Origin: DASVCS01 sp036381495
Lineage (GTDB): Bacteria; Gemmatimonadota; Gemmatimonadetes; Longimicrobiales; RSA9
Direction: 5' to 3'
Assembly: GCA_036381495.1 (NCBI GenBank)
Contig: DASVCS010000113.1
Span: forward strand, 1 to 34,766
DNA length: 34,766 bases
Under the pieces are notes generated by a model. It saw only the letters and a program-made list of their open reading frames with translations, was not told where the DNA came from and did not search any database. Shown here piece after piece: positions 22,102 through 29,841 of the stretch. Both the position numbers and the translations under genes were made by a program. Position 1 is the first letter of the stretch. The number at the start of each line of letters is the position of its first letter.

Positions 22102-23823
22102 ATGGGAGCAATGGAGGGGATCGACGAACTGCGGACACGACTCCTGCGTCTCGATGGGCGCGGCTACAAGGCCTACGGCCAGATCCGCGGCGGCTATCGC
22201 GCCGCGCGGCTGGACCTGCACATCGACCATGTGCAGGGCGATCCGTTCGCGGAGCCGAGTCGGTTGCGAGCGCATATCGCCCCCGCGGTCGCGCGGCTGC
22301 CCGGGTGGAGTCACGCGACGCCGATCCGCCGGATCGCGACGGCCGACTATCTGAATCGCCGCCTGCATGCCGAGCTGGCCGCGCGCGCGGGACGGGTGGG
22401 CTCCGGGCGTAGCGGCGAGTTGCGCATTCTGCGCCCCGGCCAGGAGGTCCTGGCGCGCACGAGCGTCCGCGTCGATGAGGCCGGCGGCATCGAGGCCCGC
22501 TTCCGGGCGGGGCTGCCGGCGCAGGGGCGCCGGATCATGGGCCGTGCGGCGGCGACGCTCCTGGTGCGCGACGTTCCCGCGGCCCTCGAGGCGGCGCTCC
22601 TCTTCGAGTCGCTCGATGCCGGGGAACTGCGACGCCACGTCGAGACGGTCGAGGATGCCGATGCGCTGCGGCAGCAGCTCGAGCCGCGCGGCCTCGTGGC
22701 CTTCGTGGGCGATGGCGCCCTCCTCCCCCGCCGCTCCGGCGTGGATGACCGGCCGCTCCCGGCCGACCGGGCCCGGCCGTTTCGATCGCCCGAGGCCCTG
22801 CGCGTCACCCTCGAGGCGCCGAACGCGGGCCCCGTGACCGGGATGGGCGTGCCGGCGGGCGTCACTCTGATCGTCGGCGGCGGGTATCACGGGAAGTCGA
22901 CGTTGCTCCGCGCCATCGAGCGCGGCGTCTACAATCACGTGCCGGGCGACGGTCGAGAGCGCGTCGTCACGATCGACACCGCGGTGAAGATCCGTGCGGA
23001 GGATGGGCGCAGCATCGCGGGGACCGACATCTCGAACTTCATCGGACAGCTCCCTGGAGGTGGCGATACGCGCCGGATGGAGACCCCGAACGCGAGCGGC
23101 TCGACATCGCAGGCCGCGGCGATCGTCGAGGCCCTCGAAGTCGGCGCGCGCTGCCTCCTGATGGATGAGGACACCTCGGCCACCAACTTCCTGATCCGGG
23201 ACGCGCGCATGCAGGCGCTGGTCGCCGATGCGGCCGAGCCCATCACGCCGCTGATCGACCGCGTGCGTCCGCTCCACGAGTGCGAGGGCGTCTCGACGAT
23301 CATGGTCGTCGGCGGGTCGGGTGACTATTTCGACGTCGCGGACACGGTGATCGCGATGCACGCCTACGAACCCGCCGATGTGACGGCCGAGGCGAAACGG
23401 ATCGCGACGACGCATCCCACCTCCCGGCGGGCCGAGGGCGGCGTGTGGCGCTCGCCGCGCCGGCGCGCGCCGCTTCCCGCCTCGCTCGATCCCAGCGCCG
23501 GGCGGCGCGCCGTCTCTGTGAAGACGCGAGCGGAAGATCGACTGGTCTTCGGCACCCAGGAGGTGGACCTGCGCGCGGTCGAGCAGATCGTCGAGCGCGC
23601 GCAGACCCGCGCCATGGCGGATGCGCTGGTCTGGGCACGCGGTCGGGCGATCGACGGTCGCCGCTCGATCGCCGAGGCGCTCGCGGTCGTGATGGACGCG
23701 ATTGCGCGGGACGGGCTGGATACGGTGCAGCGCGAACGCACGGGCGAGCTCGCGGCCTTCCGCATCTTCGAGCTCGCGGCGTTCCTGAACCGGATCCGGG
23801 GGCTGGAGACCGTGGGTGGGTGA
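22102..23823 (+). CDS. ABC-class predicted ATPase (PF09818-type P-loop protein)
   Basis: The 573-residue cytoplasmic protein matches the 'predicted ATPase of the ABC class' family, which has no transporter domain. It shows Walker A in GGGYHGKSTLL (about 259-269), a signature-like ASGSTSQAAAIVEALE (331-346), Walker B in CLLMDEDTSATNFLI (351-365) and a switch-like VVGGSGDYFDVAD. The N-terminal 230 residues and the C-terminal helical part are specific to the family. Homologues include the RNA-associated MRB1590 of trypanosomes; the bacterial role is unknown. ATG 22102 is preferred because the longer frame would start on a GTG inside parS. A purine-rich repeat follows it. Confidence 0.8.
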   Translation: MGAMEGIDELRTRLLRLDGRGYKAYGQIRGGYRAARLDLHIDHVQGDPFAEPSRLRAHIAPAVARLPGWSHATPIRRIATADYLNRRLHAELAARAGRVGSGRSGELRILRPGQEVLARTSVRVDEAGGIEARFRAGLPAQGRRIMGRAAATLLVRDVPAALEAALLFESLDAGELRRHVETVEDADALRQQLEPRGLVAFVGDGALLPRRSGVDDRPLPADRARPFRSPEALRVTLEAPNAGPVTGMGVPAGVTLIVGGGYHGKSTLLRAIERGVYNHVPGDGRERVVTIDTAVKIRAEDGRSIAGTDISNFIGQLPGGGDTRRMETPNASGSTSQAAAIVEALEVGARCLLMDEDTSATNFLIRDARMQALVADAAEPITPLIDRVRPLHECEGVSTIMVVGGSGDYFDVADTVIAMHAYEPADVTAEAKRIATTHPTSRRAEGGVWRSPRRRAPLPASLDPSAGRRAVSVKTRAEDRLVFGTQEVDLRAVEQIVERAQTRAMADALVWARGRAIDGRRSIAEALAVVMDAIARDGLDTVQRERTGELAAFRIFELAAFLNRIRGLETVGG

Positions 23824-23840
23824 GGGCGCGCCCGGGGTGC

Positions 23841-23955
23841 CTGGGGCTGGGGAATTCCGGGGAGGAGGCGTGGTGGAGGGGAGGACGGCCCGGGCATGGC
23901 GGGGAACGGCCGGGAACAGGAGCGGGAGCGGGAGCGGGAACGTTTACGTTTACGG
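23841..23955 (+). repeat. Purine-rich dispersed repeat, copy 2 (after the ABC-class ATPase gene)
   Basis: It carries the same ordered blocks as 3007-3143, including GGCGTGGTGGAGGGG, GGACGGCCCGGG, GGGGAACGGCCGGGA and GCGGGAACGTTTACGTTTACG. It begins 18 bases after the gene's stop codon, in the same direction as copy 1 relative to its gene. Confidence 0.75.
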
Positions 23956-24017
23956 GGAGCGGGTCGCGCACGCGCACGGGGCCGGGACGGCCGCTCCTTC
24001 CGGAGCGGTGCGAAGCG

Positions 24018-24305
24018 TCAGTCTGTCCGGATGCGGAAATCGGGCGGGAGGGGGTCGGGCGGCGGCGCGAACTCGTCGACGCGTTCGACGATGGCCGCGG
24101 GTGGACCGGCCGTGAGCAGTGCACGCAGGCGCTCGACCGCGGCGGGCGTGCCGGCGGCGATGACCTCGACGCTGCCGTCGGGCCGGTTCCGAACCGAGCC
24201 CGCGAGGCCCAGGCGCTCGGCTTCGTGGAGCGTCCACCACCGGAACCCGACGCCCTGAACGCGGCCGATGACGCGGAAGCCACGCCGCACGGTATCGGAA
24301 TTCAT
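24018..24305 (-). CDS. Acylphosphatase
   Basis: This 95-residue cytoplasmic enzyme hydrolyses acyl-phosphate bonds. The family signature is complete: GRVQGVGFRWWTLHEA (phosphate loop with catalytic arginine) and GSVRNRPDGSVEV (catalytic asparagine). Length is normal for the family. GGAGG lies eight bases before the ATG, fixing the start. No operon partner is evident; a minus-strand membrane-protein gene lies 371 bases upstream. Confidence 0.93.
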   Translation of the reverse strand: MNSDTVRRGFRVIGRVQGVGFRWWTLHEAERLGLAGSVRNRPDGSVEVIAAGTPAAVERLRALLTAGPPAAIVERVDEFAPPPDPLPPDFRIRTD

Positions 24306-24676
24306 CGATATGACCTCCTGCGCGGGGGTCGCCGGCGGTGCCTCGCACGGATTCCGGCGCCGCGGAGTACCGGCCTCGACGTCGCCCGCCGCGAGTCGCG
24401 GGCCCGCCGAGCGCGGGATCCGACGCCGCCGACCGCGGGCGTCGACACCATCTCGCCCCCTGTGCTCTTGGATGTCGTGGAGCACCCGCCTCGGGCGCAC
24501 CGACTGCGGATGCCGAGAGCACCGACCTACGCGCCTCGACGCGACCGACCGCGCGACCCGGCGCCGGCCCGAAGGCCTCGATCCGCCGCTACCCGGCAAG
24601 CCGCGATGCCGCCGACGTGGTTCCCGATAGCGTCGACCGCGGTCCCGTTGACGCGCGCGTCAACGGGACCCGGTGC
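24306..24676. other. 371-base intergenic region
   Basis: No credible gene is seen. It contains the 30-base palindrome at 24641-24670 that terminates the upstream gene; the rest is GC-rich without a recognisable promoter for the acylphosphatase gene. Confidence 0.55.
24641..24670 (-). terminator. Perfect 30-base palindrome after the holin-like gene
   Basis: GGTCCCGTTGACGCG at 24641-24655 is the exact reverse complement of 24656-24670. It lies six bases beyond the stop codon of the holin-like gene, so a terminator hairpin is the simplest reading. Its perfect symmetry would also suit a protein-binding site. Confidence 0.6.
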
Positions 24677-25129
24677 TCACGCGACGGCTTCCCTGAAATC
24701 GCGTGCCTCGCGCTGGAGCCAGCGCTTGTCCTCTTGGAGGGACTCGATCGTCTCCTCCGGCGTCACGTCCCGTTTGCGCAGGTCGGAGACGGCACGGGCG
24801 GCGACGATCGCGCCGATGATCACGAGCACCGCGCCGACGATCAGCGCGCCCGCCCAGTAGGCGCCGTTGAAGAGGCGCCCGAGCAGGAGGATCACGCATG
24901 CGGCCAGCGCCAGGCCGCCCGCCGCGAGGAGCCCGATGCCTACGGCGAGTTTCACGCCATCGCGCGCCATGGCCGCAGCCGCCTCCTTCATCTCGAGCTT
25001 CGCGAGGTTCGCCTGCTGGCGAACCAGTGCACCGGTGTCACCGGCCAGGCGCCGCAGCAAGTCACCGAGCGGGAGCGCCGCATCGCCATCCGGCCGCGCC
25101 TCCCGTTGGATTCCACGTTCCCGTTCCAT
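24677..25129 (-). CDS. Holin-superfamily / DUF-type small membrane protein
   Basis: The 150-residue protein has an N-terminal amphipathic region (about 20-58), two closely spaced membrane segments (about 61-84 and 90-112) and a charged C-terminal tail (LRKRDVTPEETIESLQEDKRW is the family-like part, about 117-137). This layout matches the 'phage holin family' (Phage_holin_3_6 type) proteins that are common on bacterial chromosomes and are not evidence of a phage. AGGAGGAGC just upstream of the ATG marks the start. The function is unknown. Confidence 0.75.
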   Translation of the reverse strand: MERERGIQREARPDGDAALPLGDLLRRLAGDTGALVRQQANLAKLEMKEAAAAMARDGVKLAVGIGLLAAGGLALAACVILLLGRLFNGAYWAGALIVGAVLVIIGAIVAARAVSDLRKRDVTPEETIESLQEDKRWLQREARDFREAVA

Positions 25130-25213
25130 TTGCTCCTCCTGTGCCCCTGGACAACGGCTCGAAACACAAGATGCAGCAACGGATATGCCATGGAACGGCC
25201 GCTCTTCGCGCGG

Positions 25214-25300
25214 CCGGAGCGGCTCCTCCGTGGGCTCGGAGCCGCCGGTGAAACCACGGCGCCCGTGCCGTCGCTCGCCCGACTCCGGGATGATTCGACT
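25214..25300 (-). repeat. Gene-end palindromic element, diverged copy in tandem with copy 4
   Basis: The plus-strand left arm GAGCGGCTCCTCCGTGGGCT then CGGAGCCGCCG matches the distal arm of the family, and GACTCCG near 25281 matches the other arm. The CTAG edge is missing. Confidence 0.45.
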
Positions 25301-25301
25301 C

Positions 25302-25396
25302 GCGCGGTTCGCCCACGGGTTCGGAGCCGCGAGGCCGCTCGCCGCGCTCGGTCCGCGGGCGCGTTCGACTTCGAAGTGGCGCGACAACCGCTCTAG
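25302..25396 (-). repeat. Gene-end palindromic element, copy 4 (after yidC)
   Basis: On the minus strand it begins CTAGAGCGGTTGTCGCGCC, then TTCGAAGTCGAACGCGCCCG, CGAGCGCGGCGAGCGGCC, GGCTCCGAACCC and GGGCGAACCGC. The CTAG end faces the 3' end of yidC, 41 bases away. Confidence 0.85.
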
Positions 25397-25417
25397 CGTG
25401 CTGGACGCCCCCTTCCC

Positions 25418-25436
25418 CGGACCCGCCCCGGGTCCG
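25418..25436 (-). terminator. Short hairpin next to the yidC stop
   Basis: CGGACCC (25418-25424) pairs with GGGTCCG (25430-25436) around a 5-base loop. It touches the yidC stop codon and is followed by the gene-end element. Confidence 0.45.
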
Positions 25437-27083
25437 TCATCTCCGCTGCTGCCGCTGCCGCTCCTTGGCCAGCTGGATCTGCTGCGGGATCGAAGCCACG
25501 TTCTGCGCCACGTAGTACAGGTTGAGTCCCGATGCGAAGTTCAGGAAGATGACGACCATCACCGCCGGCATGAAATACATGAACATCTTGGTCTGCGGGT
25601 TCGGCGGCGTGACTCTGGCGCTGATGCGCTGCATCAGGAACATGCTGGCGCCGAGCAGGAGCGGGAGGATGTAGAGCGGATCGGGGCGCGAGAGGTCCGG
25701 GAGCCAGAGGAACCCGACGCCGCGGAACTCGATCGTGTTGAGGAACACGAAGTACAGCGTGATCAGCACCGGATAGGGGATCAGCATGGGGAGGCAACCG
25801 CCGAGGGGGTTGAAGCCCTCCTCGCGGTAGAGCCGGATCATCTCCTTCTGGAGGCGCTCCGGGTTGTCCTTGTACTTCTTCTGGATCTCCTGTATCCGCG
25901 GCTGGAGTGCCATGTTCTTCATCTGCGAGCGCATGGCTTTGGCGTTGAGCGGCCAGAGGATGCCGCGGATCAGCACGCCGAAGAGGATCAGGACCCAGCC
26001 GTAGCCGAGGCCGAGGATCCGGTGCAGCGCGACGATGGCCCAGGTGATGACGTGGGCGAGCGGCCGGATGATCGGCCGGAAGATGGCCCAGCCGATCGGA
26101 TTGACGTCTTCGAGCCCGTTGCCGAGCGCCGCGAGTCGCTCCGGCTCCTGCGGCCCCAGGTAGAGCCGGTAGGCGAAGGTTCCATCTCGCCCGACGGGGA
26201 GCGTGGCGACCAGGTCGGCGGCGTGTTCGCGGGGCGTCGGGCTCGCGATCAGGCCGCCGAACGCGGCCTCCTCGTCGGCGGTCATGGCCGCGGCGAGGAA
26301 GTACTTGTTCTTGAGGGCGACCCAGGTGAGCGGCCCCTCCTCGATCCGCTGCGCCTCGACGTCGTCGAGCGATACGCTCCGGATCCCTTCGCGGGTGCCG
26401 TTGACGACGAACGCGAGCGCGCGGTAGTCCTGTCTGGGCTCCGCCTCGTGCACGGCCAGGGTCGGGCCCAGCTCGATCCCGAGCACGGGCGGCTCGGCGC
26501 CGGGCACCGTGACGTCACCCTCGACATCGATGAGGTAGTGGTCCGGCACGAACGTGTAGCGGAGCCGGATCGAGAAGGCGCCCTGCGGATCCTCGTGGAT
26601 GAGCTGGACCGTCCGTGCGCCGCCGCCCGGCTCCACGGCCACGGGCCCATCGGGCTCGGCGCGGAACGGGAGGTTGCCCAGCTCGACGACGCGGTCGCCG
26701 ATGCGCAACTGGTAGCCGACGAGCGCGGCGACGTCGGGCGGCACGAGCTGGACCGGCCCCGGCTGGCTGAACGACGGGAATTCGAGCAGTTCGGCGCCGA
26801 CCACGGCCGCGCCACGCGTCGAGAGCGCGTAGCGGTACAGCGGCGATGCGACGACAATGGTGTCCGCGGGCCCGACGGGTGGCGCCGGCGCGGCGCGCGC
26901 CATCCTCTCCGCGGGCGTCACCGCGCGGCTCGTATCGGCCGCAGCCGGCGCCATCGGCGCAGTCGTGTCCGCGGGTGCCTCGACCGCGGCCGGCCGCGGC
27001 GGTTCCGGCGGAAACAGCAGGTTGGTCACCACGATGACGGCGATCATGAGCACGATCGCCAGCACAAACCGTCCGCTCTCCAT
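25437..27083 (-). CDS. yidC: Membrane protein insertase YidC
   Basis: The 548-residue insertase places membrane proteins into the inner membrane, alone or with SecYEG. It has the Gram-negative form: an N-terminal membrane anchor (about 6-25), an Ala/Pro-rich linker, a large periplasmic P2 domain (about 75-335) and the conserved core of five membrane segments, with KNMALQPRIQEIQKKYKDNPERLQKEM as the cytoplasmic helical hairpin (quoted as one family block) and GCLPMLIPYPVLITLYFVFL after it. The P2 domain supports a Gram-negative envelope. The yidD stop and yidC start overlap as TGATG, so the ATG at 27083 is chosen. The C-terminus is basic (ERQRQQRR). Confidence 0.95.
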   Translation of the reverse strand: MESGRFVLAIVLMIAVIVVTNLLFPPEPPRPAAVEAPADTTAPMAPAAADTSRAVTPAERMARAAPAPPVGPADTIVVASPLYRYALSTRGAAVVGAELLEFPSFSQPGPVQLVPPDVAALVGYQLRIGDRVVELGNLPFRAEPDGPVAVEPGGGARTVQLIHEDPQGAFSIRLRYTFVPDHYLIDVEGDVTVPGAEPPVLGIELGPTLAVHEAEPRQDYRALAFVVNGTREGIRSVSLDDVEAQRIEEGPLTWVALKNKYFLAAAMTADEEAAFGGLIASPTPREHAADLVATLPVGRDGTFAYRLYLGPQEPERLAALGNGLEDVNPIGWAIFRPIIRPLAHVITWAIVALHRILGLGYGWVLILFGVLIRGILWPLNAKAMRSQMKNMALQPRIQEIQKKYKDNPERLQKEMIRLYREEGFNPLGGCLPMLIPYPVLITLYFVFLNTIEFRGVGFLWLPDLSRPDPLYILPLLLGASMFLMQRISARVTPPNPQTKMFMYFMPAVMVVIFLNFASGLNLYYVAQNVASIPQQIQLAKERQRQQRR

Positions 27084-27373
27084 CACCCACTCGCTGTCCC
27101 AACTCGTTTGCGCGCCGCGCCGCCGCTACCGCGGCGCCCCATCGTCGTGGGCACCGGGTCGTAGCCCCGTCCGCCCAGCGGGTGGCAGCGGAGCAGCCGG
27201 CGCACCGCGAGCCAGACGCCGCGGAGTGCGCCGTAGCGACGCACCGCCTCTTCGGCGTATGCCGAGCAGCTCGGCGTATAGCGACACGCCGGTGGAAGCT
27301 GCGGCGAGATCACGACCCGGTAGAACCGGATCAGGAGGAGGACGCCGCGTCCGAGCAACGTCGTTCGACCCAT
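27083..27373 (-). CDS. yidD: Membrane protein insertion efficiency factor YidD
   Basis: The 96-residue protein carries the family signature SPQLPPACRYTPSCSAYAEEAV and CHPLGGRGYDPVP (quoted in two parts). Three cysteines are conserved. It is an amphipathic membrane-associated protein that helps YidC. It overlaps the 3' end of rnpA by 43 bases and the start of yidC by one base, the normal order in this operon. Confidence 0.93.
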   Translation of the reverse strand: MGRTTLLGRGVLLLIRFYRVVISPQLPPACRYTPSCSAYAEEAVRRYGALRGVWLAVRRLLRCHPLGGRGYDPVPTTMGRRGSGGAARKRVGTASG

Positions 27374-27729
27374 CGTTCGAGTTCCGACCTGAGTTCCGTG
27401 AACGCGGCTCCGTACGCTTCCCGCCGGGCGCGGACCAGGACATCCACGGCGAGGCCCGCGGCCGCCAGCCGCGGGAGAACCGCCTGGCGGAGCGCCTCTC
27501 GTATCCTCCGCTTGACGCGATTCCGCGCCACCGCGGAGTGGCGGTACCGTGGAACGACGACCCCCGCGCGCGGATGCCGCGCGGGGGAAGGGGAGTCGAA
27601 GACGTCCAGGTGGACGGTCCCGCTCCTCTTCCCCCGCCGAAATAGCGCGCGGATCTCCCGGCCCCGCGTGATCCGACACGCCCGCGGCAGCCGCTGTCTC
27701 CCACCCTGCCCGCGCGGCGCCGAGGTCAC
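27331..27729 (-). CDS. rnpA: Ribonuclease P protein component
   Basis: The 132-residue basic protein is the RNA-binding subunit of RNase P, which trims the 5' ends of tRNA precursors. The signature ARNRVKRRIREALR is present (RNR motif), together with FRRGKRSGTVHLDVF near the N-terminus. The start is a GTG at 27729, 15 bases after rpmH. The C-terminal tail overlaps yidD in another frame. Confidence 0.93.
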   Translation of the reverse strand: MTSAPRGQGGRQRLPRACRITRGREIRALFRRGKRSGTVHLDVFDSPSPARHPRAGVVVPRYRHSAVARNRVKRRIREALRQAVLPRLAAAGLAVDVLVRARREAYGAAFTELRSELERWVERRCSDAASSS

Positions 27730-27744
27730 CGTCGGATCGGGGAA

Positions 27745-27897
27745 TTACTTCGAGCCGATCGTCACGGCGAGCCGCTTGCGGCCCTTCTTGCGCCGCCGAC
27801 TCAGAACGGCGCGCCCCGCACGGGTGCGCATCCGCGCGCGGAACCCGTGTTTGTTGAGCCGCTTACGGTTCCGTGGCCTGTATGTGGGCTTGCCCAT
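27745..27897 (-). CDS. rpmH: 50S ribosomal protein L34
   Basis: The 50-residue, arginine- and lysine-rich protein has the L34 signature KPTYRPRNRKRLNKHGFRAR (first part of the protein) and RRRKKGRKRL near the end. Length is slightly longer than the usual 44-46, with a VTIGSK tail. GGGAG lies seven bases upstream of the ATG. It is the first gene of rpmH-rnpA-yidD-yidC, driven by a strong promoter at 27939-27968. Confidence 0.97.
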   Translation of the reverse strand: MGKPTYRPRNRKRLNKHGFRARMRTRAGRAVLSRRRKKGRKRLAVTIGSK

Positions 27898-27938
27898 CCC
27901 GATCTCCCGATTCGGTTCCGCTTCGTGCCAAGCTCGTA

Positions 27939-27968
27939 AGTATAGCCGCCACGGCCGGCACCGGTCAA
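27939..27968 (-). promoter_or_regulatory. Promoter of the rpmH operon
   Basis: On the minus strand TTGACC (27968-27963) and TATACT (27944-27939) are separated by 18 bases, close to the sigma-70 consensus. Transcription would begin about 35 bases before rpmH. Confidence 0.65.
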
Positions 27969-28096
27969 GCGCGTCGGCTTCCGCGGAGTGTATCGCCATC
28001 CACCCGTCGCCTCGCGGCCGGCGGGCGCCGCTGCGGGAGTCCCGGGGCATGGCTGCCGAAGCGCGCGCCGGCGCGCCTCGCACCGCCATGCGGCCG

Positions 28097-28125
28097 TTGA
28101 CTTATCCACAGCCGCCGTCTAGCTT
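28097..28125 (+). promoter_or_regulatory. dnaA promoter with an embedded perfect DnaA box
   Basis: TTGACT (28097-28102) and TAGCTT (28120-28125) are 17 bases apart. A perfect DnaA box, TTATCCACA, lies at 28102-28110, inside the spacer and touching the -35 box. DnaA bound there would block RNA polymerase, the classical autoregulation of dnaA. Confidence 0.6.
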
Positions 28126-28170
28126 GACCGCGTCACCGCCGGGCAATCCCCTGCCGTTGATTTCGCCGTG

Positions 28171-29565
28171 ATGGAGCTCACTGCCGCCGAGGCCTGGTCC
28201 CGAGTCGTGGAACGCGTCCAGTCGCGGATCTCGGAGCCGCACCACAGGGTCTGGTTCGGGCAGACCGAGGCGGTGACGCTCTCGGGCGATGAACTGGTCG
28301 TCCTGGTCTACAACCGCTTCGTGGCGGAGTGGATCGACGACAAGTACGGCCATCTCCTGGCCGACGTGATGGAGCGGGTCTTCGGGCGCCAGCTTCGGAT
28401 CACCTTTCTCCCGGCCGAACAGGGCGCGACGCCGCCGGGTGCGGTGATGCCGGGGATGCCGGCAGGCGTCGGCCCGGCGATGGTGGGCCCGCCCCCACCC
28501 ACGCCGGCGCCCCCCGCCCGCCCGCAGCCGCCCGTGACGGTCGGGGCTCCGCTCAACGAACGCTACAGCTTCGAACGGTTCGTGGTCGGGCCGGACAACC
28601 AGCTCTCGGCGGCGGCGTGCCGCGCGGTCGCGGAGGCGCCGGCGCGCATCTACAACCCGCTCTTCATCTACGGCGGTGTCGGCCTCGGCAAGACGCACCT
28701 CATGCACGCGATCGGGCAGGCCGTGCTGGCGCGCGATCCGACGCGCCGGGTCGCGTACATCTCGAGCGAGCGCTTCACCAACGACTTGATCGCGTCGATC
28801 CAGGAGGGTCGGATGGCGGAGTTTCGCCGCCGCTACCGCGAGATCGACCTGCTTCTCATCGACGACGTCCAGTTCCTCGCCGAGAAGGAGCGGACCCAGG
28901 AAGAGTTCTTCCACACCTTCAACGCGCTCTACGGCGCGGAACGGCAGATCGTGCTGACCAGCGATCGCCCGCCGAAGGAGATCGCCGGGCTCGAAGAACG
29001 CCTGGTCTCCCGCTTCGCGTGGGGGCTGGTCACCGACATCAAAGCGCCGGACCTCGAGACTCGCGTGGCGATCCTGCGCAAGAAGGCCGATGAGGACCAG
29101 CTTGTGCTCGACGACGAGGTCCTCGACTTCGTCGCCCGCAACTGCCGCTCGAGCGTGCGCGAGCTGGAAGGCGCCATCATCAAGTTGCTCGCCTACTCAT
29201 CGCTGACCCGCCGCGAGATCACCCTCGAACTCGCGCGTGAAGCGCTGGGCGGCGTGATCGCGGCGACGTCGGGCGACCGTCTCTCGCCCGCCGCGATCCG
29301 CGAGCGCGTCGCCCAGCATTGGGGCGTCACCGTCGATGCACTCGCCTCGAAGCGACGCACGAAGGACATCACGGTGCCGCGCCAGGTCGCGATGTACCTC
29401 ATCCGCGAGCTGCTGGATACGCCGCTCGTCGAGATCGGGCGCCTCTTCGGCGGCCGCGACCACTCCACGGTCATCCACTCGATCAACAAGGTGGAGCAGG
29501 AACTCGCCGCCGATCCGTCGTTCCGCGAGCGAGTCGATTCGCTCCGCGCGGAGCTCGCCGAATGA
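28171..29565 (+). CDS. dnaA: Chromosomal replication initiator DnaA
   Basis: The initiator binds DnaA boxes, melts the origin and loads the helicase. Seen in order: domain I (about 1-80), a proline-rich linker with PPPPTPAPPARPQPP (about 84-128), the AAA+ domain with Walker A GGVGLGKTH (168-176) and Walker B LLLIDDVQFLAEKE, and the C-terminal DNA-binding domain with GRDHSTVIHSINKVE. The ATG at 28171 is used; a GTG immediately before it (28168) is an alternative, and neither has a clear ribosome-binding site. The gene is divergent from rpmH and followed by a box-rich spacer and dnaN. Confidence 0.97.
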   Translation: MELTAAEAWSRVVERVQSRISEPHHRVWFGQTEAVTLSGDELVVLVYNRFVAEWIDDKYGHLLADVMERVFGRQLRITFLPAEQGATPPGAVMPGMPAGVGPAMVGPPPPTPAPPARPQPPVTVGAPLNERYSFERFVVGPDNQLSAAACRAVAEAPARIYNPLFIYGGVGLGKTHLMHAIGQAVLARDPTRRVAYISSERFTNDLIASIQEGRMAEFRRRYREIDLLLIDDVQFLAEKERTQEEFFHTFNALYGAERQIVLTSDRPPKEIAGLEERLVSRFAWGLVTDIKAPDLETRVAILRKKADEDQLVLDDEVLDFVARNCRSSVRELEGAIIKLLAYSSLTRREITLELAREALGGVIAATSGDRLSPAAIRERVAQHWGVTVDALASKRRTKDITVPRQVAMYLIRELLDTPLVEIGRLFGGRDHSTVIHSINKVEQELAADPSFRERVDSLRAELAE

Positions 29566-29841
29566 TGTGGACGTTTCGTGGGGAAAGCTTGTGGAAGCGC
29601 TCGTGGTTTTCCACTTTGTCGCCGGATCTGTGGGCAACTGGGGCATTGCGCGGAACTCGTCCACGCGATGTCCACAGCGCGGTCCCTCGCCCATCCTCGT
29701 GGCCCGCAACGAGAAGCGGCGTGAGGCGGGCGGTTCTCCACGGATCCACAGACTCTACGATGACTACGGAAGAGAAATCTCACGTGGTCCTGATGATTCC
29801 AGCGTGTGGACATTCGCCGCGTACCGGAGGGTGAGGCGCTC
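29566..29841. promoter_or_regulatory. Probable oriC / DnaA-box-rich dnaA-dnaN spacer
   Basis: In 276 bases there are five TCCACA/TGTGGA cores (29566, 29590, 29671, 29745 and 29805) plus TTTTCCACT at 29607-29615, TTCTCCACG at 29734-29742 and a TGTGGG at 29629. Chance expectation for the hexamer in both strands is about 0.1. None is a perfect TTATCCACA. Position between dnaA and dnaN fits a canonical bacterial origin. Confidence 0.65.

Larger units (their letters stand above)
25130..25436. other. 307-base intergenic region filled with repeats
   Basis: It contains a diverged (25214-25300) and a strong (25302-25396) copy of the gene-end element in tandem, and the yidC terminator hairpin (25418-25436). 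No gene is seen. Confidence 0.65.

Noticed and set aside
24677..25129. A prophage remnant suggested by the holin-like protein
   Set aside because: No other phage gene, attachment site or integrase is nearby, and this membrane-protein family is common on ordinary chromosomes.
12475..25396. Three minus-strand open frames whose proteins share an N-terminal segment like RxFxVxRARGxSxAxG
   Set aside because: The shared protein segment is just the translated gene-end repeat at three places. The frames have no other family features and overlap nothing conserved.
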